NCBI GenBank assembly: GCA_946807835.1
Contig: OX327699.1
Location: 5,511,001 to 5,575,000, forward strand
Length of the DNA stretch: 64,000 bases
Direction of reading: 5' to 3'
From: Ailanthus altissimus
Lineage: Eukaryota > Streptophyta > Magnoliopsida > Sapindales > Simaroubaceae
Made by a program: the position numbers and the translations under genes. Within the stretch, counting starts at the first letter, position 1. Each line of letters opens with the position of its first letter. This document shows, in pieces, positions 1 to 11,624 of this stretch. Below the pieces are notes generated by a model. It searched no databases, was not told the origin of the DNA, and worked only from the letters and a program-made list of their open reading frames with translations.

Positions 1-844
1 CCATCGGGCTCATCAAAAGCTCAGCTAAAGGCCACATTATTTAGTGATTGGGCATAGGGATAAGACTATAGATGAGAAATCTTGAAAGAACTACTACCAA
101 GCTTCCACATTAGCATATGCTAGACGTTTATCTGCTGCTGACATAAAGATGAAGCATGTCTAGAGTCAGTGCGGTAATCTAGCACTGAACCCTTTTGAGC
201 TCAAAATGACAACACATGTAGCTTATTTAGTACCAACACTCATCTAAACAAACTCGATCATCTTAAAAGCATATAATTCAAGGATACCTAGTTTTCATAA
301 CCCCAAAAGGACACAATTACCCAACATCTCCCATATGAGCTAATTCTCCAAAGTGCCCCCCATAAAGGAAAGGAATCCCCAATCTAATATTGCCACATGT
401 CTCCCTTATGTGGTATTCTCTAGATTAGTGTTCTCTACTATTAAGGATTTAACTTAACTTTTGAATCCAAGTAAGATAGAATTCAAACTTCGCACACTAA
501 CTCTAGTAAGAAATTTTATCTTATCTCCATATTCTCTATAGGAATGAAATCCTTAAGGAATACTTACCACTAAGCTTTATCTTACTTGAGCATCAGAGGT
601 CGTCGCAGGCCACCCTACCTCTGATGTTGTATTTTCTGTGTTCCTTAGGTTCCACCTAGTGGTTTAGTTCTTAACTAGTCCTTAGCATACCCATTACACA
701 GTTCCAGTTTCAACATCATAAAAGTCGAGGTCTGAGTCTAACTCTTTACATCAACAAGCTTAGTAACATGAAATTTCCCTCAGTTAACAATTCTTAACCA
801 TTTAAGGTGACCTTGGTATGCCTAAACCAAATCTAGCTCAAACA
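1..844 (+). repeat. Element A 5' LTR (3' part only)
   Basis: Collinear with 10778-11624, including shared stretches such as the opening around ccatcgggct/ccatcaggct and the end around aaccaaatctag. The LTR end is placed at 844 (caaaca) because the primer-site motif follows at once and homology with the 3' copy stops there. About 300-380 bases of this LTR lie left of the window. Confidence 0.8.
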
Positions 845-864
845 TCTAGCGCCGTCTATGAGAA
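845..864 (+). other. Element A primer-binding-site region
   Basis: Directly after the LTR end the sequence reads tctagcgccgtctatgagaa. It resembles the GGCGCCGTC motif that follows the 5' LTR in many plant Tat/Athila gypsy elements and pairs with a tRNA 3' end. The match is imperfect, as expected after decay. Confidence 0.55.
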
Positions 865-944
865 TTTTAAGAAAAGACTATATTGAGATGCTTTATCAAG
901 TCTGACTTGTTAAGAGCTTATTGGAACCTTTTGCCATGTTTGAA

Positions 945-2780
945 ATGTCAAGAAAAACTATTGCTTTGACCAGAAACCCACCTAGAGAAAAAATTATTGA
1001 GGACTTAGAAAGGCCTATGTAAAGGTTCCTCAATCATACTTAGGGGAACACTTTGAGATCACCTAATAGATCATCTGATAAAGATGCTTTAGTTACCTAA
1101 ATATAATTTAAAAAGTTCACCAAGGAGATGAGCCGTACAATGACCAATGTGGTTAGCGGCTATAGGAAAATAGAGAAGGACACTTGTGGGAAAACTCAGT
1201 CTGCCCTTACACGCTCTCACTACAACTGTGCTAGAAGTCACTGCTCTCGTGAGCCCCAATATAGTAAATAAGCTAGCAAGAGTAAATCCTTCTCACCCCA
1301 ATAGAGAGCTCCAATCTAATATTGAGAGTAGATTGGAAAGTACCAAGGAAAGAGAGTAAAAGTAACCATACAAGGGTTACCTTCAGAAATCACTTAATGC
1401 CAAATGCTAAGCTGGTAAGGAAGTAGAGGGCAATGAGGTAGACAACACCACTTCTAAGCTTCTGAGGAAAGTTGACAAGCTCCAGCAAGATTTGGATGAC
1501 ATCCATCGAGCAAAGGACATAACAATGAGCCTCTTTTCCAATGGTGAAGGCCAGGGTTCCCTATTGACATCAATAATATTCTATTACCTTCAAAGTTTAT
1601 AGAAAGATGACCTGCTGGGTCAGTTCTACCTTTATAGTTCTCGAGTTGTGGCATTATAACTCGATCGAATGCGACTGCACCTATCCATGCTTTCTTTGGT
1701 GCTGATACTGCCTCTTACTCTTGTGGGTAAACTCATACTTTCTTAGTCAGAACTTCTCTATCTCAACTCGTGGACCCTCTTCGATTTCGATGACAGAAAA
1801 AGAGCTCTACAGAGACTACAAGTTGATCTAGGGTATGGATGAGAGCACCATATATTGCCTATTTCCCTACACTCTATGTAGAATAACCTGAGCCTGGTTT
1901 CTAAGTTTGGAACCTAAGTTGATATGTAACTTTAAACAGCTATCCAAAGCTTTTGTCTTTTAGTTCTAGTATACATGGGATAGGCTTAAAGATTCCACTA
2001 CGCTGATGTACGTTAAGTAGTAAGAGTTTGAGTCTCTTTAAGGACTTTGTACAAAGGTTCAACAAGGAAGTTATTGACATTGGTCTCTTCAGTGCTAATG
2101 AGATACTCATCGACATCTAGAAGAGCCTTAGGTTAGGAAAGCTACGGTTTATTTACGAAGAGTCAGAATTAAAAATGTATGGTGGGCTTATGCTAGGGCC
2201 TTAAAATAGATTGAAATGAATGAGAAGTCTTAAATGAAAAGGCAAGAAAATAGGGAAAACAACTCGTAACCTAAAAAGAGACTTAGGAGAGCTGAGCCAC
2301 TCTCAATGCCACCTCTTGCACCAAGGAGGCTTTGCCAATGAGAGAATCCAACTCTACTTAGATTACCTCTACTACCACCTAAGTTTAACCAACCAAGTCT
2401 GCCATAAACTATAGAAGTGTATTATTTCTTATTCTACAACTCGTTGAACACCTTGATAGAAAATATCTTTTTCGCCATTAGAAACAAGGAGTGGCTTTAA
2501 AAGTCTATAGTAATGAAAAAAAGTCCAAATCAAAGAAGTAAATAGAAGTATTGCGATTCTTACAAAGGATACATAAATAGTACTGCTAAGTGTTTTGAGC
2601 TAAGGGAGCAAATAGAGACCCTGATAAAAAATAACCTACTAAAGGAGTTTCTTAGTGAGGTGAGGAACGCTCAACATGAATCTAGCACTGAGCAGAAGGA
2701 CAAGCCCGAAGGTGAAAAAATCGTACTTGAGAAGCCTACGTTAAAGGATGGCCCTAAGGTCAATGTGATCTTATGAGGCC
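945..2780 (+). pseudogene. gag: Element A gag, degraded
   Basis: Remains of a Tat-type Gag, the structural protein of the virus-like particle. A plausible start is the ATG at 945 (MSRKTIALTRNPP...). Around 2035-2150 the translation reads SLKEYVQRFNKEVIDIGLFS-like sequence followed by SLRLGKLRFIYEESELK, typical of the Gag core of plant gypsy elements. From about 2545 one frame runs to 2775 with a decayed zinc-knuckle stretch (YCDSYKGY...AKCFELREQIETL). The usual histidines of this knuckle are not all present. Stops and frame changes occur throughout, and the join to protease is not in one frame. Confidence 0.7.
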
Positions 2781-2889
2781 CGACTAGAGCAGGTACCTTC
2801 AAGAGAGTAGTGGGGAATTATTCTCGAGAAACTATGGGAACACATTGTGGAGGGAACTTAGATATACATTGCACACCCCGCTCCTCCTA

Positions 2890-3330
2890 AACCAGTTCCC
2901 CATACACATTGATTATGTTCATTAAGGAGGACTGTTAAGGTGTTTTTCCATAATGATGCCATTGTAGTCACCCTTAGAATTGACATCAACAAGGTCACCC
3001 ATGTAATGGTAAAAATATGGAGCTCAGTAAAAGTGTTCTATAAAGACACATTAGGTATAATAGGGATTACGTCCTGTAACTTGACATATGTCTTCACTCT
3101 CTTGGTGGGATTTGTAAAGGACAATGTAATGCTCATTGATCCATCATTCTTCTTATATCAATTGGTAGTTTTCTAAATGGCACAGTCTGCATGATTGACT
3201 TCTTGGTTATAGATTAGCCAAGTACTTATAGTGTGATCGTGGGTCGATGTTTCTTAATGACAACTTAGGTTGTTGTTTTTATGTACCATTTAGCAATGAA
3301 AATCCTGGTGAATGAGAAAGTTTCACAGTT
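2890..3330 (+). pseudogene. Element A aspartic protease, inactive
   Basis: The frame at 2940-3176 begins FFHNDAIVVTLRIDINKVTHVMV, the conserved lead-in to the Tat protease active site. In the family this is followed by an Asp-Ser-Gly triad. Here the positions read VKIWSS, so the catalytic Asp and Gly are gone. Downstream text (YKDTLGIIGITSCNL, TLLVGFVKD) still aligns with the family pattern. The protease would process Gag-Pol; this copy cannot. Confidence 0.7.
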
Positions 3331-3499
3331 AAGATGATCAAAAAGTGGCTAGAAAATGTTATGAAACCATAGTGAGGCCAAGCTACAAGATTGTCTACAT
3401 TGGACCCAAGACCAAAAAAGTGAAGAGAATTGAGGTAAACTTACTGAGGAGCTAATCTTAGTTCTTATCTTAGTAAGCGATCTAGCCAAAACAATTAAG

Positions 3500-4780
3500 A
3501 TAAGATCTTCAATGGTTGAGGAGGTCAAGGAATCTTTTATCACCTTTCTCAGAGAGTATATGAATGTTTTTGCTTTGTTCTACAAAGATATACTAGGAAT
3601 TGATTCAAAGATAGAATGTCATAGGCTAAATGTGGATCCTAACCACAAACCACTCAAACAGAAGAGGTGGCCTTTTAATCAGGAATGGTATAAAGCCATA
3701 GAAGCATAGGTGGACAAGCTACTTAGTATTGGTTTTATCCGTAATGCTCATTATCTAGAGTAGGTCTCTAATGTAGTGCTAGTAAAGAAAGTAAATAGGA
3801 AATGACACATATGCATGAATTCATCGATCTTAACAATGTTTGCCTTAAAGATAACTTACTTTTACCTCGGATTGATTAGTTGGTTGATACGACCTTGAGG
3901 CATAAGCTCTTGAGATTCATAGACGCCTTTTCAAGCTATAACAAAATTGGGATGTACGACCAAGATAAAGAGAAGACTACCTTTATTACTAACAAATGTC
4001 TGTACTGCTATAAGGCAATGTTCTTCAATCTCAAGAATGTTTAAGTTACTTAACAATGCCTAGTAAATAAGCTTTTTAAGCATTAAATTGGAAAGACCAT
4101 AGAGGTCTATACAGATGAAATGATCACCAAGTTAATACTCTCTACTGACAATGTATCAGACCTGAAATGAACATTTTAGGTGTTAAGAAAGTATAACATG
4201 AAATAGTTCCCTAAAAAGTGTGCATTTGGTTTGACCAAGGGCAAATTCCTTGGCATCATTATGCAGAAATGAGGGATTAAAGCAAACTAAGAAAAGATTA
4301 GAGCAATAAGGTAAATGAAGACACCTAAGACCCTTAAGGACATACAAAACTTAATAGGTAGGATGGTCACATGAGTAAGTTCATCTTCAGACATATCAAT
4401 CATTGCCAAATTTTCTTCAAAACCTTAAAAGTAGGAAAGAATATAGTTTGGACTCTTGCGTACATGAAGGCTTTTAAAAAGTTGAAATAATATTTAGAGG
4501 AGCCCTTGTCCTTGTTAGTCCATGATCTAATGATGTACTTCCACTATACTTAGTTGTGTCTGAAACTCTACCAGCTTGGTGTTGGTAAAGAAAGAGGATG
4601 ATAGAACTCAGATGCTAATTTATTATATTAGTAAACTTTGGTCAATGCCGAGAAGAGATATCAACCTACTAAAAGTATGTGTTAGCTCTGGATGTGACAA
4701 CTAGTAAGCTACACCCTTACTTCCAGGCTCACACAATTGTAGTACTAATTAACTTACCACTGAGGTAATTCTCTAGAAGA
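3500..4780 (+). pseudogene. pol: Element A reverse transcriptase and first RNase H, degraded
   Basis: The open frame 3512-3709 contains FLREYMNVFALFYKDILGID and the family phrase NVDPNHKPLKQKRW, the N-terminal part of a Tat-type RT. Further blocks follow in shifting frames: VVLVKK near 3775, a DAFSSYNKIGM block near 3920 and FFNLKNV near 4020. The YVDD catalytic region is decayed to VYTDEM near 4107. PKKCAFGLTKGKFLGIIMQK follows near 4215. From 4630 the stretch AEKRYQPTKKYVLALDVTTSKLHPYFQAH belongs to the first RNase H. Numerous in-frame stops are present. Confidence 0.8.
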
Positions 4781-4959
4781 TAGATGTGTTTGAACGACTT
4801 ATGAGGTGATTATACGAGCTAAGTGATTTTGACATCGCATAGAAGCCGTGCCCCTCTTCAAAGCACAAGTCATTATTAACTTTGTGATTGAGTTCACTCC
4901 AAAACCAAATAGAGATGAGGAAGAGAAGTGCGAGCTTAGCCCTTAACAAGTTATGGCTC

Positions 4960-5400
4960 CTTAGATGATATATGTGGATGGAGCCTTGAATACTCATGGA
5001 GTGGAGCTAGAATCGTATTTAGCCCTGAAGGAGTATAGCAAGCTATGCCTTGAGGTTTAGCTTTAAAGCATTAAACAATGAGGCTATGTACAAGTCTATA
5101 ATCATGGGAATGAGGATGGCTAAAGCCTTAGGGGCTAAACAGTCAATGAGAAAAAGTGATTTCCAACTGATGATCAATTATATTCAAAAACATGTACCAG
5201 GCCAAAGAAGAAAACATGTAAGCTTATTTGAAGAAAGTCTAAGAGCTTATCAGTATGTTTGAAGAGATTTGCATTGAACAAGTGCCTAAAAAAGAAAACT
5301 ACAAAGTTGATCTATTAGCCAAGCTAGCCTCCACTGGTACTATGAGCTACCCAAATAGTACTAGTGAAGATAATATTTGAACCAAGTATTCACATTACTG
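4960..5400 (+). pseudogene. Element A second RNase H-like domain, degraded
   Basis: After the first RNase H there is a second block starting VMAPRMIYVDGALNTHGVELE (4950-5010). It continues NNEAMYKSIIMGMRMAKALGAKQS at 5080-5145 and the segment near 5270 that reads EQVPKKENYKVDLLAKLAST. This is the pattern of the additional RNase H carried by Tat-group elements next to the original one. The acidic residue in YVDGA and the NNEAMY glutamate are visible. Frameshifts separate the blocks. Confidence 0.65.
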
Positions 5401-5559
5401 AGCTTATGAAAGTGAGCTTAATTGATAACGAGCCTTGCTGGATAGTCTCTATCATTCAGTACTTAAAGGATGGACTCACTCATAAGGAAAACAAACTAAA
5501 GCCAGAAGACTAAGGTTCTAAGTAGTAAGATATTGCTTAATTGTCAGAGTACTTTATAA

Positions 5560-6560
5560 AAGAGGACCATCTCTGCCCTACTTAAGGTGCCTGCACTCTC
5601 ATGAAGGACACTATGTGTTTAAGCAGATGCACGAAAGGATGTGCAAAAATCATGGAAGAGGTAGAGCTCCAGTTTATAAGGTATTGAGGCATGGATACTT
5701 CTGGTTGAAAATGAAATAAGATGTGCAAGTCATGTTCAAGAAGTGTGACAAGTGTCAGAGGTTTGTAAAATGCCAAGGTAGTCTATAAAAAATCTCAAGG
5801 TACTAAGCTCTCTATAACCTTTTACCATTTAGGGGTTAGGTCTTACTGATGCAATACCAGTTGGTATAGGTGAGCTAAGTATGCTAATCTGGCGATGGAT
5901 TATGTAACTAAATGGGCAAAGACAGAGCTCCTTACCTCAGTTACTGAGAAGAAGCTATTGAGTTCATCTAGCATATTGTAATTTGTTATTTTAGTGGACA
6001 TCATGCCATAATTATAGACAACAGGGCCCAGCTCGACAATGAAAGTTCAAATAATTTTGTAAAAATGTAAGAATTACTAATAAGTTTGCTTCACTGGCTC
6101 ATCTTTAGTCCAATAAGTAGGTAGAAGCCGTGAACAAAATCATCAAGACTATCATGAAGAAGCAGCTTGAAGATTGTAAAGGGGCTTGGGTAGATGAGCT
6201 ATCAAGCACGATGATGACTTACAGAATCACACAAACATCGTAATTAGGAAGACCCACTTTTCTCTGTCTTTTGGATCCATGGCAATCATTCTATTTGAAC
6301 TAGGAATGCCTACACATATGATCATACACTTTGATGAAGCTGAGAACTTAATTCAATCATGTCCGATGTAAACCTTATAGAAGAGATGCGAAACTCACTG
6401 GTTATTAAGATGACAGCTTACTAATAGTAGATAACCAAGTTGTATGGTTAGAAGGCTAGACTAAGATAATTCCATGAATGTAGCTTTATCCTGCATAAGC
6501 TAACTCACTTGAATGGTAGGCAAGTAAAGCACCCATGAAATGTGACTCAACTCCATAAGT
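5560..6560 (+). pseudogene. Element A integrase, degraded
   Basis: The zinc-binding part is readable at 5590-5765: HEGHYVFKQMHERMCKNHG, then VLRHGYFWLKMK, then FKKCDKCQRF, which supplies the HHCC residues. The core region follows near 5890 (MDYVTKWAKTELLTSVTEKK). Near 6230 the C-terminal part reads RKTHFSLSFGSMAIILFELGMPTHMI. The first catalytic Asp region and the downstream DDE spacing are disrupted by frameshifts, so integration activity is lost. The order RT-RH-IN is that of Ty3/gypsy. Confidence 0.75.
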
Positions 6561-6599
6561 ACTACCAATGAAGGATGAGCATGTCTAACCCACACTCAA

Positions 6600-7330
6600 C
6601 TCTCTTTTTAATCTTTTGTCAATTGTTATTCTCAACCCTTGCTTAGAGCTTAGTAAAGCTTCTAACAGCTTAACTATTTGTCTTAATTTCAAGAAGTCCA
6701 TATGGATAGAGTAATGGACATGTTTTATACTTACTCAGTATGTAGATGGATATTAGGATTGTACTAGCTATGCTTCTAATGTTCATTAGTAAAATGAAAA
6801 AAATGTTCTCCAAAGATATACTTGTGTCCTCAATGATTGTTAGGTTACTATATGCCCTTTATATAAAAGTTCCTTCCTACTCTTAAAGTATAAAAAAGAG
6901 TATGAATGAATGGATTTTAATTTGAGAGCAAAATGTTAGATTAGTCAGGGACGGGATAATCTCCATATGCATATGATAAAACGTTCAATAAAGTACCCAA
7001 TAAGTAGCATGAGACATAAATACAAAAGGATTCATTATATGAAACATTAATCATTCAAACATTAGTCTATAAATCGGGCAAAATAATTAAAACCCTCATT
7101 TTATGAAAGCTAAGAGTGATCCAGTGCTGCTTAGCAATACAAACCTTACTAGACACACTCTATAGGCAATCCACATAAAAGACAGCTAAAGCCTAAAAAC
7201 ATATCCACAAAAAATACCAAACTTTAAAGTATTTAATATAGTCATCCAAATTGTTAAATAGTTAAATATTAAAATAAATAAGGGTTAAGAGAGAAATAAT
7301 TGGTAAACTAGCTAGTAGGTGGCAGCAAGG
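6600..7330. other. Element A spacer between integrase and antisense frame
   Basis: No protein homology recognised on either strand. AT-rich internal sequence of the element; long non-coding 3' regions are usual in Tat elements. Confidence 0.4.
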
Positions 7331-7337
7331 AGCTTGG

Positions 7338-9500
7338 GACTTAGTAGATGGCTGCTATAGAAGTTGCTAAAAGGGGTGGTTCCTCACCACCATCATTATT
7401 GTCATTGTGATCTCCTTTGGTCTGGTGAGCGGTTGAGTCTATAGGGATATCGGCTTCGGGAGGATCTCTGTTTGATCCCTCATTAATGACCTTTAGCTCT
7501 CGGGGATTGGCATGGCTAGTTAACACTTTAAAGGTGTTGTCTTCCTTCTTTGTGGCTGAGGTTGAGGTATCAAGTATCTTTAACTCCAGAAATTTGAAAT
7601 CTATGTCATAGTATACATCGAACACTTTATTAAAGCATGGCTCAGTGCCTTCTGTATAGCCTCCTAAAGTTTCTTTTCTAACAAATCTATAACATCATTT
7701 TACCTCGTGACAGTTCCCTTCAGCGCATCATTGGCCAACAAGAATGCTTTTATCTCTTCGAGGCTTTGTGATATTTCTTTATTCACCATAGTAAGCTCCG
7801 TAGTAGCAAAACTAAAATTTTGCTTGTACTTATCCTTTTTTCCTTCAGGATCTCCTCATTCTCCTTTAAGGATACCCAATGTATCTCCAGGTCTTTGACG
7901 ATCCTCAAGGCCCCTTCCAACTCTATTTATACTCCCCCAATGTTATAACAGCCTATAATAGAGGAGAACACTAACAATAATATAGACTTAGCACAAAGGG
8001 GAAAATGCAAGGCAACAAAAGAAAGTGGCAAGGGACTGAAAGTTACCTCGTGGGAAAGACCCAAGACCTTTGACAGGGCACTGAGCTAACTCAGTGGATA
8101 AGGCCTTATGGAGATAATTTAAATAAGAGAAAAAGTTTCTAGCCTTGCTCTCAAATCTGAGGTTGAGATCCTTGAAATGTAGGAAGCTCGCAAGAAACTG
8201 GCTAGTTTTGGGAACTTTTTTCTTCTTAGTTTTAGAGGGGCTCGAGCATACAAAATTAAAAATAGGGAAGGATGCAGAGCTCACCAATTGAGACACTAGG
8301 GCCTTGTGGATGAGGAGGGCTAAGAAAGTCCTTCATTAGGTCATGCATCCAATCCTCACTTTTTAACTTCTTAACTGATTCCAAGTGAGTTGAGGAGGAA
8401 GAAGCATGAGTTGTCCCTATGGAAACAAGGGAAACTTGTCTGTTATAAAGGTAATTAAACCATAAAGATATCTTTATCCTACCAATTTCAAAGCATAACT
8501 AAAAAATAAAAAGATAAGAGCTAGTCAGTCCAACATTTTTTAGATGGCATTCATTCAATACATCATAATCATCTTTATTAGTAAAGGTTTCTACAGTAAG
8601 ATTGGCACATTTTTAAATAATAGGTACAAGCTTAAGATCTTTTGTTCAATAACATGCTGACGCAGTAAAAGGCACATGTAACCAATGTGATTTATATCAT
8701 TAAATAAGAAAGTCTTCACAGCATTGGGAACTACAATAAACAATATAACACACTCAGAAGTATAAAGAATAAGAAAAGATAAAAAGACATGTACCTTCAG
8801 GATCAAATTAAGAGTGAACCCTCTTTAAGGTGTAGTTGATCCTGCTAGTAGAGCCTCAGTCCCTACCTATAAATCATCAGTGTCCCTTCCAATCAATTTG
8901 GGTCATGTGTTCACCGATAAGGTTTCTATTCTTATCCTATGAGCTTACACAAAAAGTACCGCAAGGTTTTTTTTCCTCATAATATGAAATAGGTTCTTAA
9001 AGACTTTGATAGAGAAGATAGCATCAATTACTTTCTTCTATAACACATGGCATCCTATAATTGATCTCTAGGAGATGGAGGTCAACTCAGCAAGGGCTAA
9101 GTCTAGAATAGTGAGTAATTCCCTAAATGGAGATTGTAATGGAAGTTTAAGGCTGAGAATTATGAAATCCTCAAATATGTCAACTTCTCCCTTGATGGAA
9201 GATGTGAGAGACTCATCAAATTGTGGTACCCTAAGTATACTAGAAGATGGTAGAAAATAATGATTCCTCAAGTTGGGGATCTCTAACTCTCTTACCTTAA
9301 AATATGAAGGCAATAGGATATGGGCTTTCGAGGTAGGCTATTTGGGGTCGGCAGTGGTAGTGTAAGACTTAAAACCCATAAGGGAAGACTTCCTAAATGG
9401 AGGAGGAGTGGTTTGCTCAAAGAGTTATTTACCCTTCCTCTTAAGGGGAGATAAACTGGACGTAAGAGGTACCAATTAGAAGGACCCATGTCTACCTTTC
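7338..9500 (-). pseudogene. Element A antisense additional reading frame, gypsy-type transposon protein-like
   Basis: On the strand opposite to pol there is a decayed protein-coding region read from about 9500 down to 7338. The block 9068-9313 reads GEVDIFEDFIILSLKLPLQ...FRELLTILDLALAEL. It matches from memory the N-terminal pattern of the plant 'putative gypsy type transposon' family (PF04195). Lower blocks (7988-8296 and 7341-7625) are charged and end in an acidic, Asn/Asp-rich tail. Between them lies a coiled-coil-like stretch with many Lys and Glu near 7700-7900. Antisense additional frames between IN and the 3' LTR are known in Tat-group elements. Function is unknown. The assignment rests on one block and would need a profile search. 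Confidence 0.5.
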
Positions 9501-10084
9501 TTAAGATTAAAATTGGAATCTCTAAACTCGCCTATAATCTCTTCTATTTGCATTGATTCATTGTCACTCTTAACTTCATAGAGCCTAAAGGGTCTTCACA
9601 ATTACTTGTCACTTCTCTAATTTGAGCCCTTGTTATCCTACAACATCACAATTGATAATAGACCTTAATCCTCGTAACCCATGCTAATTATAAAACGCTC
9701 ACACATAAATATGAGCACTAGAATAAAAATTAAAAGAATGGAAAAGAGGAAAGGGCAAACAAGTCCTTGCCTTCTAAAGATCTATGAAGTAATAATTAGA
9801 TCATTTTATTTAGGACCAAAAACCACATTGGCAAATCCTAAGACAAGAGCAGGCAAACATAAGGAAAACATGGATGGTTAGAAAAAAGTGAAAGAAAGAA
9901 AGAAGAGGCAAAAAGAGGGCGTAGAGAAGTGCTAAAGGTTCGTTGCAGTTGCGGTTATGGCAGAGGAAGAAAGTCCTTTCGAAGAGAAGAGGGATCAAAT
10001 CACTTTTTACTCTAAAAATTAGAACTATGGACTCAAGAGTTCAAAAGAAGGAGAATGGAATAGAATAGAATAAAATAAAATAAA

Positions 10085-10130
<46 letters not shown>

Positions 10131-10472
10131 TCATCTAAGTCGTCTATCTTAGCTACTTTGCCCAGATGTCACCATGTGGCGTAACGCTAGGGTAGTGATG
10201 TATGCCTCATTCAAATGTAGTAGGGCCATGTCAGAGCCACACTTAATGAGTAGAGTGGGGATGAATTAACTTCCACACCTCAACTCGCTATACAAAAGGG
10301 CAAAAATACCTCTAGTTCGTTCTTAAAAAAAGTGAAAAGGCAAGAATTTTCTTAGCAAAAAAAAAAAAAGAGTAAAGAAAATAGGAAGCACTAAAGGGAG
10401 CTTGCCACGTGTCATAAAAAAATTCTGGTTCCAAATGTCTCCTTACCTCAACACTAGAAACTAAAGAGTTGA
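9501..10472. other. Element A 3' untranslated region
   Basis: No convincing coding sequence. Contains a run of AATAG/AAATA-type pentamers followed by an AG microsatellite, then A-rich sequence leading to the 3' LTR. Confidence 0.4.
10087..10127 (+). repeat. (AG)n microsatellite
   Basis: About 20 uninterrupted AG units, preceded by short AAAAT/AATAG pentamer repeats (about 10055-10086). Confidence 0.95.
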
Positions 10473-11624
10473 TGTTGGAAAAAAATTAGGTAACACTTGA
10501 ACTACATTCAGAAGTCCATCGAACCTTCAGGCATAGATTCATTGAGGAGTTATTCAGTTAAAACCTAGGCCACTGCAACAAGCTTAATGCGGGATAGGAC
10601 TGTATGCTTTTGTAACTTAGCCCATAAGGTCCATTAGATAGGACCTGTGCATGGGTCCATGGCATCACTCAGTCCCAATGTTAGAAGATATGTCATTGCG
10701 GTATAGTGACCAGTTACATCATTATTAGGGCCTTACAATTGGTATACATGTCAGAAAAATACAATCTCCTTTCACGTCACCATCAGGCTCACCAAAGGCG
10801 ACATTATTTGATGATTGGGCCTAGGATTAAGATCCTGGATGGAAAACTCAAAAGAGCCACTACTAAGCCTCTACATCGACATGTGCTAAGTGTCTATCTG
10901 CTGCTGATATAAGGATGAGACTTATCTAGAATTAGTAAGGTAATCTAGTATTGAACCCTCTAAGCTTAGAGGGATAGCACTTGCAGTTCACTTAGGACCA
11001 ATAGCTCATCTAAACAAAGTTGATCATCCTAAAACTATCTAATTCAAGGATATCTAGTATTTTAAACCTCAGAAGGGCACAATTACCCAACAAATCCTAT
11101 TTGAGCTAATTGTCCAAAGTGCCCCTATGAGGGAAGGGAATCTTTAATCAAATATTACCATGTGTTGTTCTTAAGTGGTATTCTCAAAGCCAGCACCCTC
11201 CACACTTAAGGATTTAACTCCACTTTTGAATCTAAGTAAGACAGAGTTCAAACTAAGTACACTAACTCTAGTAAGAAATTCTCTTTGTTTTCTCTCAATA
11301 TTCATTATAGGGATGAAAACCTTAAGGAGTACCTAGCACTGAGCCAATATCTTACTTGAGCATCAAAGGGCCATCCCCAGCCATTCCGCTAGCACCTGCC
11401 CCTGACGTTGTATGTTATGTATTCCTCAAGTCCCACTAAGCAGTCAACATCTCAACAGTCCTCAGCGTACTAACTATTCAGTCATAGTTCCAACATCACA
11501 AAATTTGAGGCCCGAGTCCAAATCTTAACATCAACATGTCCAACAACTCAAAATTTTCCCCGTTCAATAACTTCTAACCATTTCGGGTGACCTTAATAGG
11601 CCCTAACCAAATCTAGTCCAAAGA
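10473..11624 (+). repeat. Element A 3' LTR
   Basis: The part from 10778 aligns with the 5' LTR at 1-844. The end at 11624 is set by loss of similarity with the 5' copy; the terminal dinucleotide is now GA instead of CA. The start is not certain. TGTTGG at 10473 would pair with the CAAACA end of the 5' copy as a short terminal inverted repeat. TGCCACGTG at 10402, after the purine stretch aaagggagct, is the alternative. Confidence 0.65.

Larger units (their letters stand above)
1..11624 (+). mobile_element. Element A: Tat-like Ty3/gypsy LTR retrotransposon, decayed
   Basis: An old LTR retrotransposon whose 5' end lies outside the window. Bases 1-844 align with 10778-11624 almost without length change, which identifies them as the two LTRs. 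Between them, in gypsy order, are gag, protease, reverse transcriptase, RNase H, a second RNase H-like domain and integrase, followed by a long 3' region with an antisense reading frame. The second RNase H, the GCGCCGTC motif next to the 5' LTR and the antisense frame are features known from the Tat group of plant gypsy elements. Every frame carries many stops and frameshifts, so the element is dead. No target-site duplication can be checked because the left end is missing. Confidence 0.85.

Noticed and set aside
1..11624. Possibility that the pol-like blocks are a domesticated host gene
   Set aside because: The blocks are interrupted by many stops and lost catalytic residues and are flanked by LTRs; nothing suggests an intact, selected frame.
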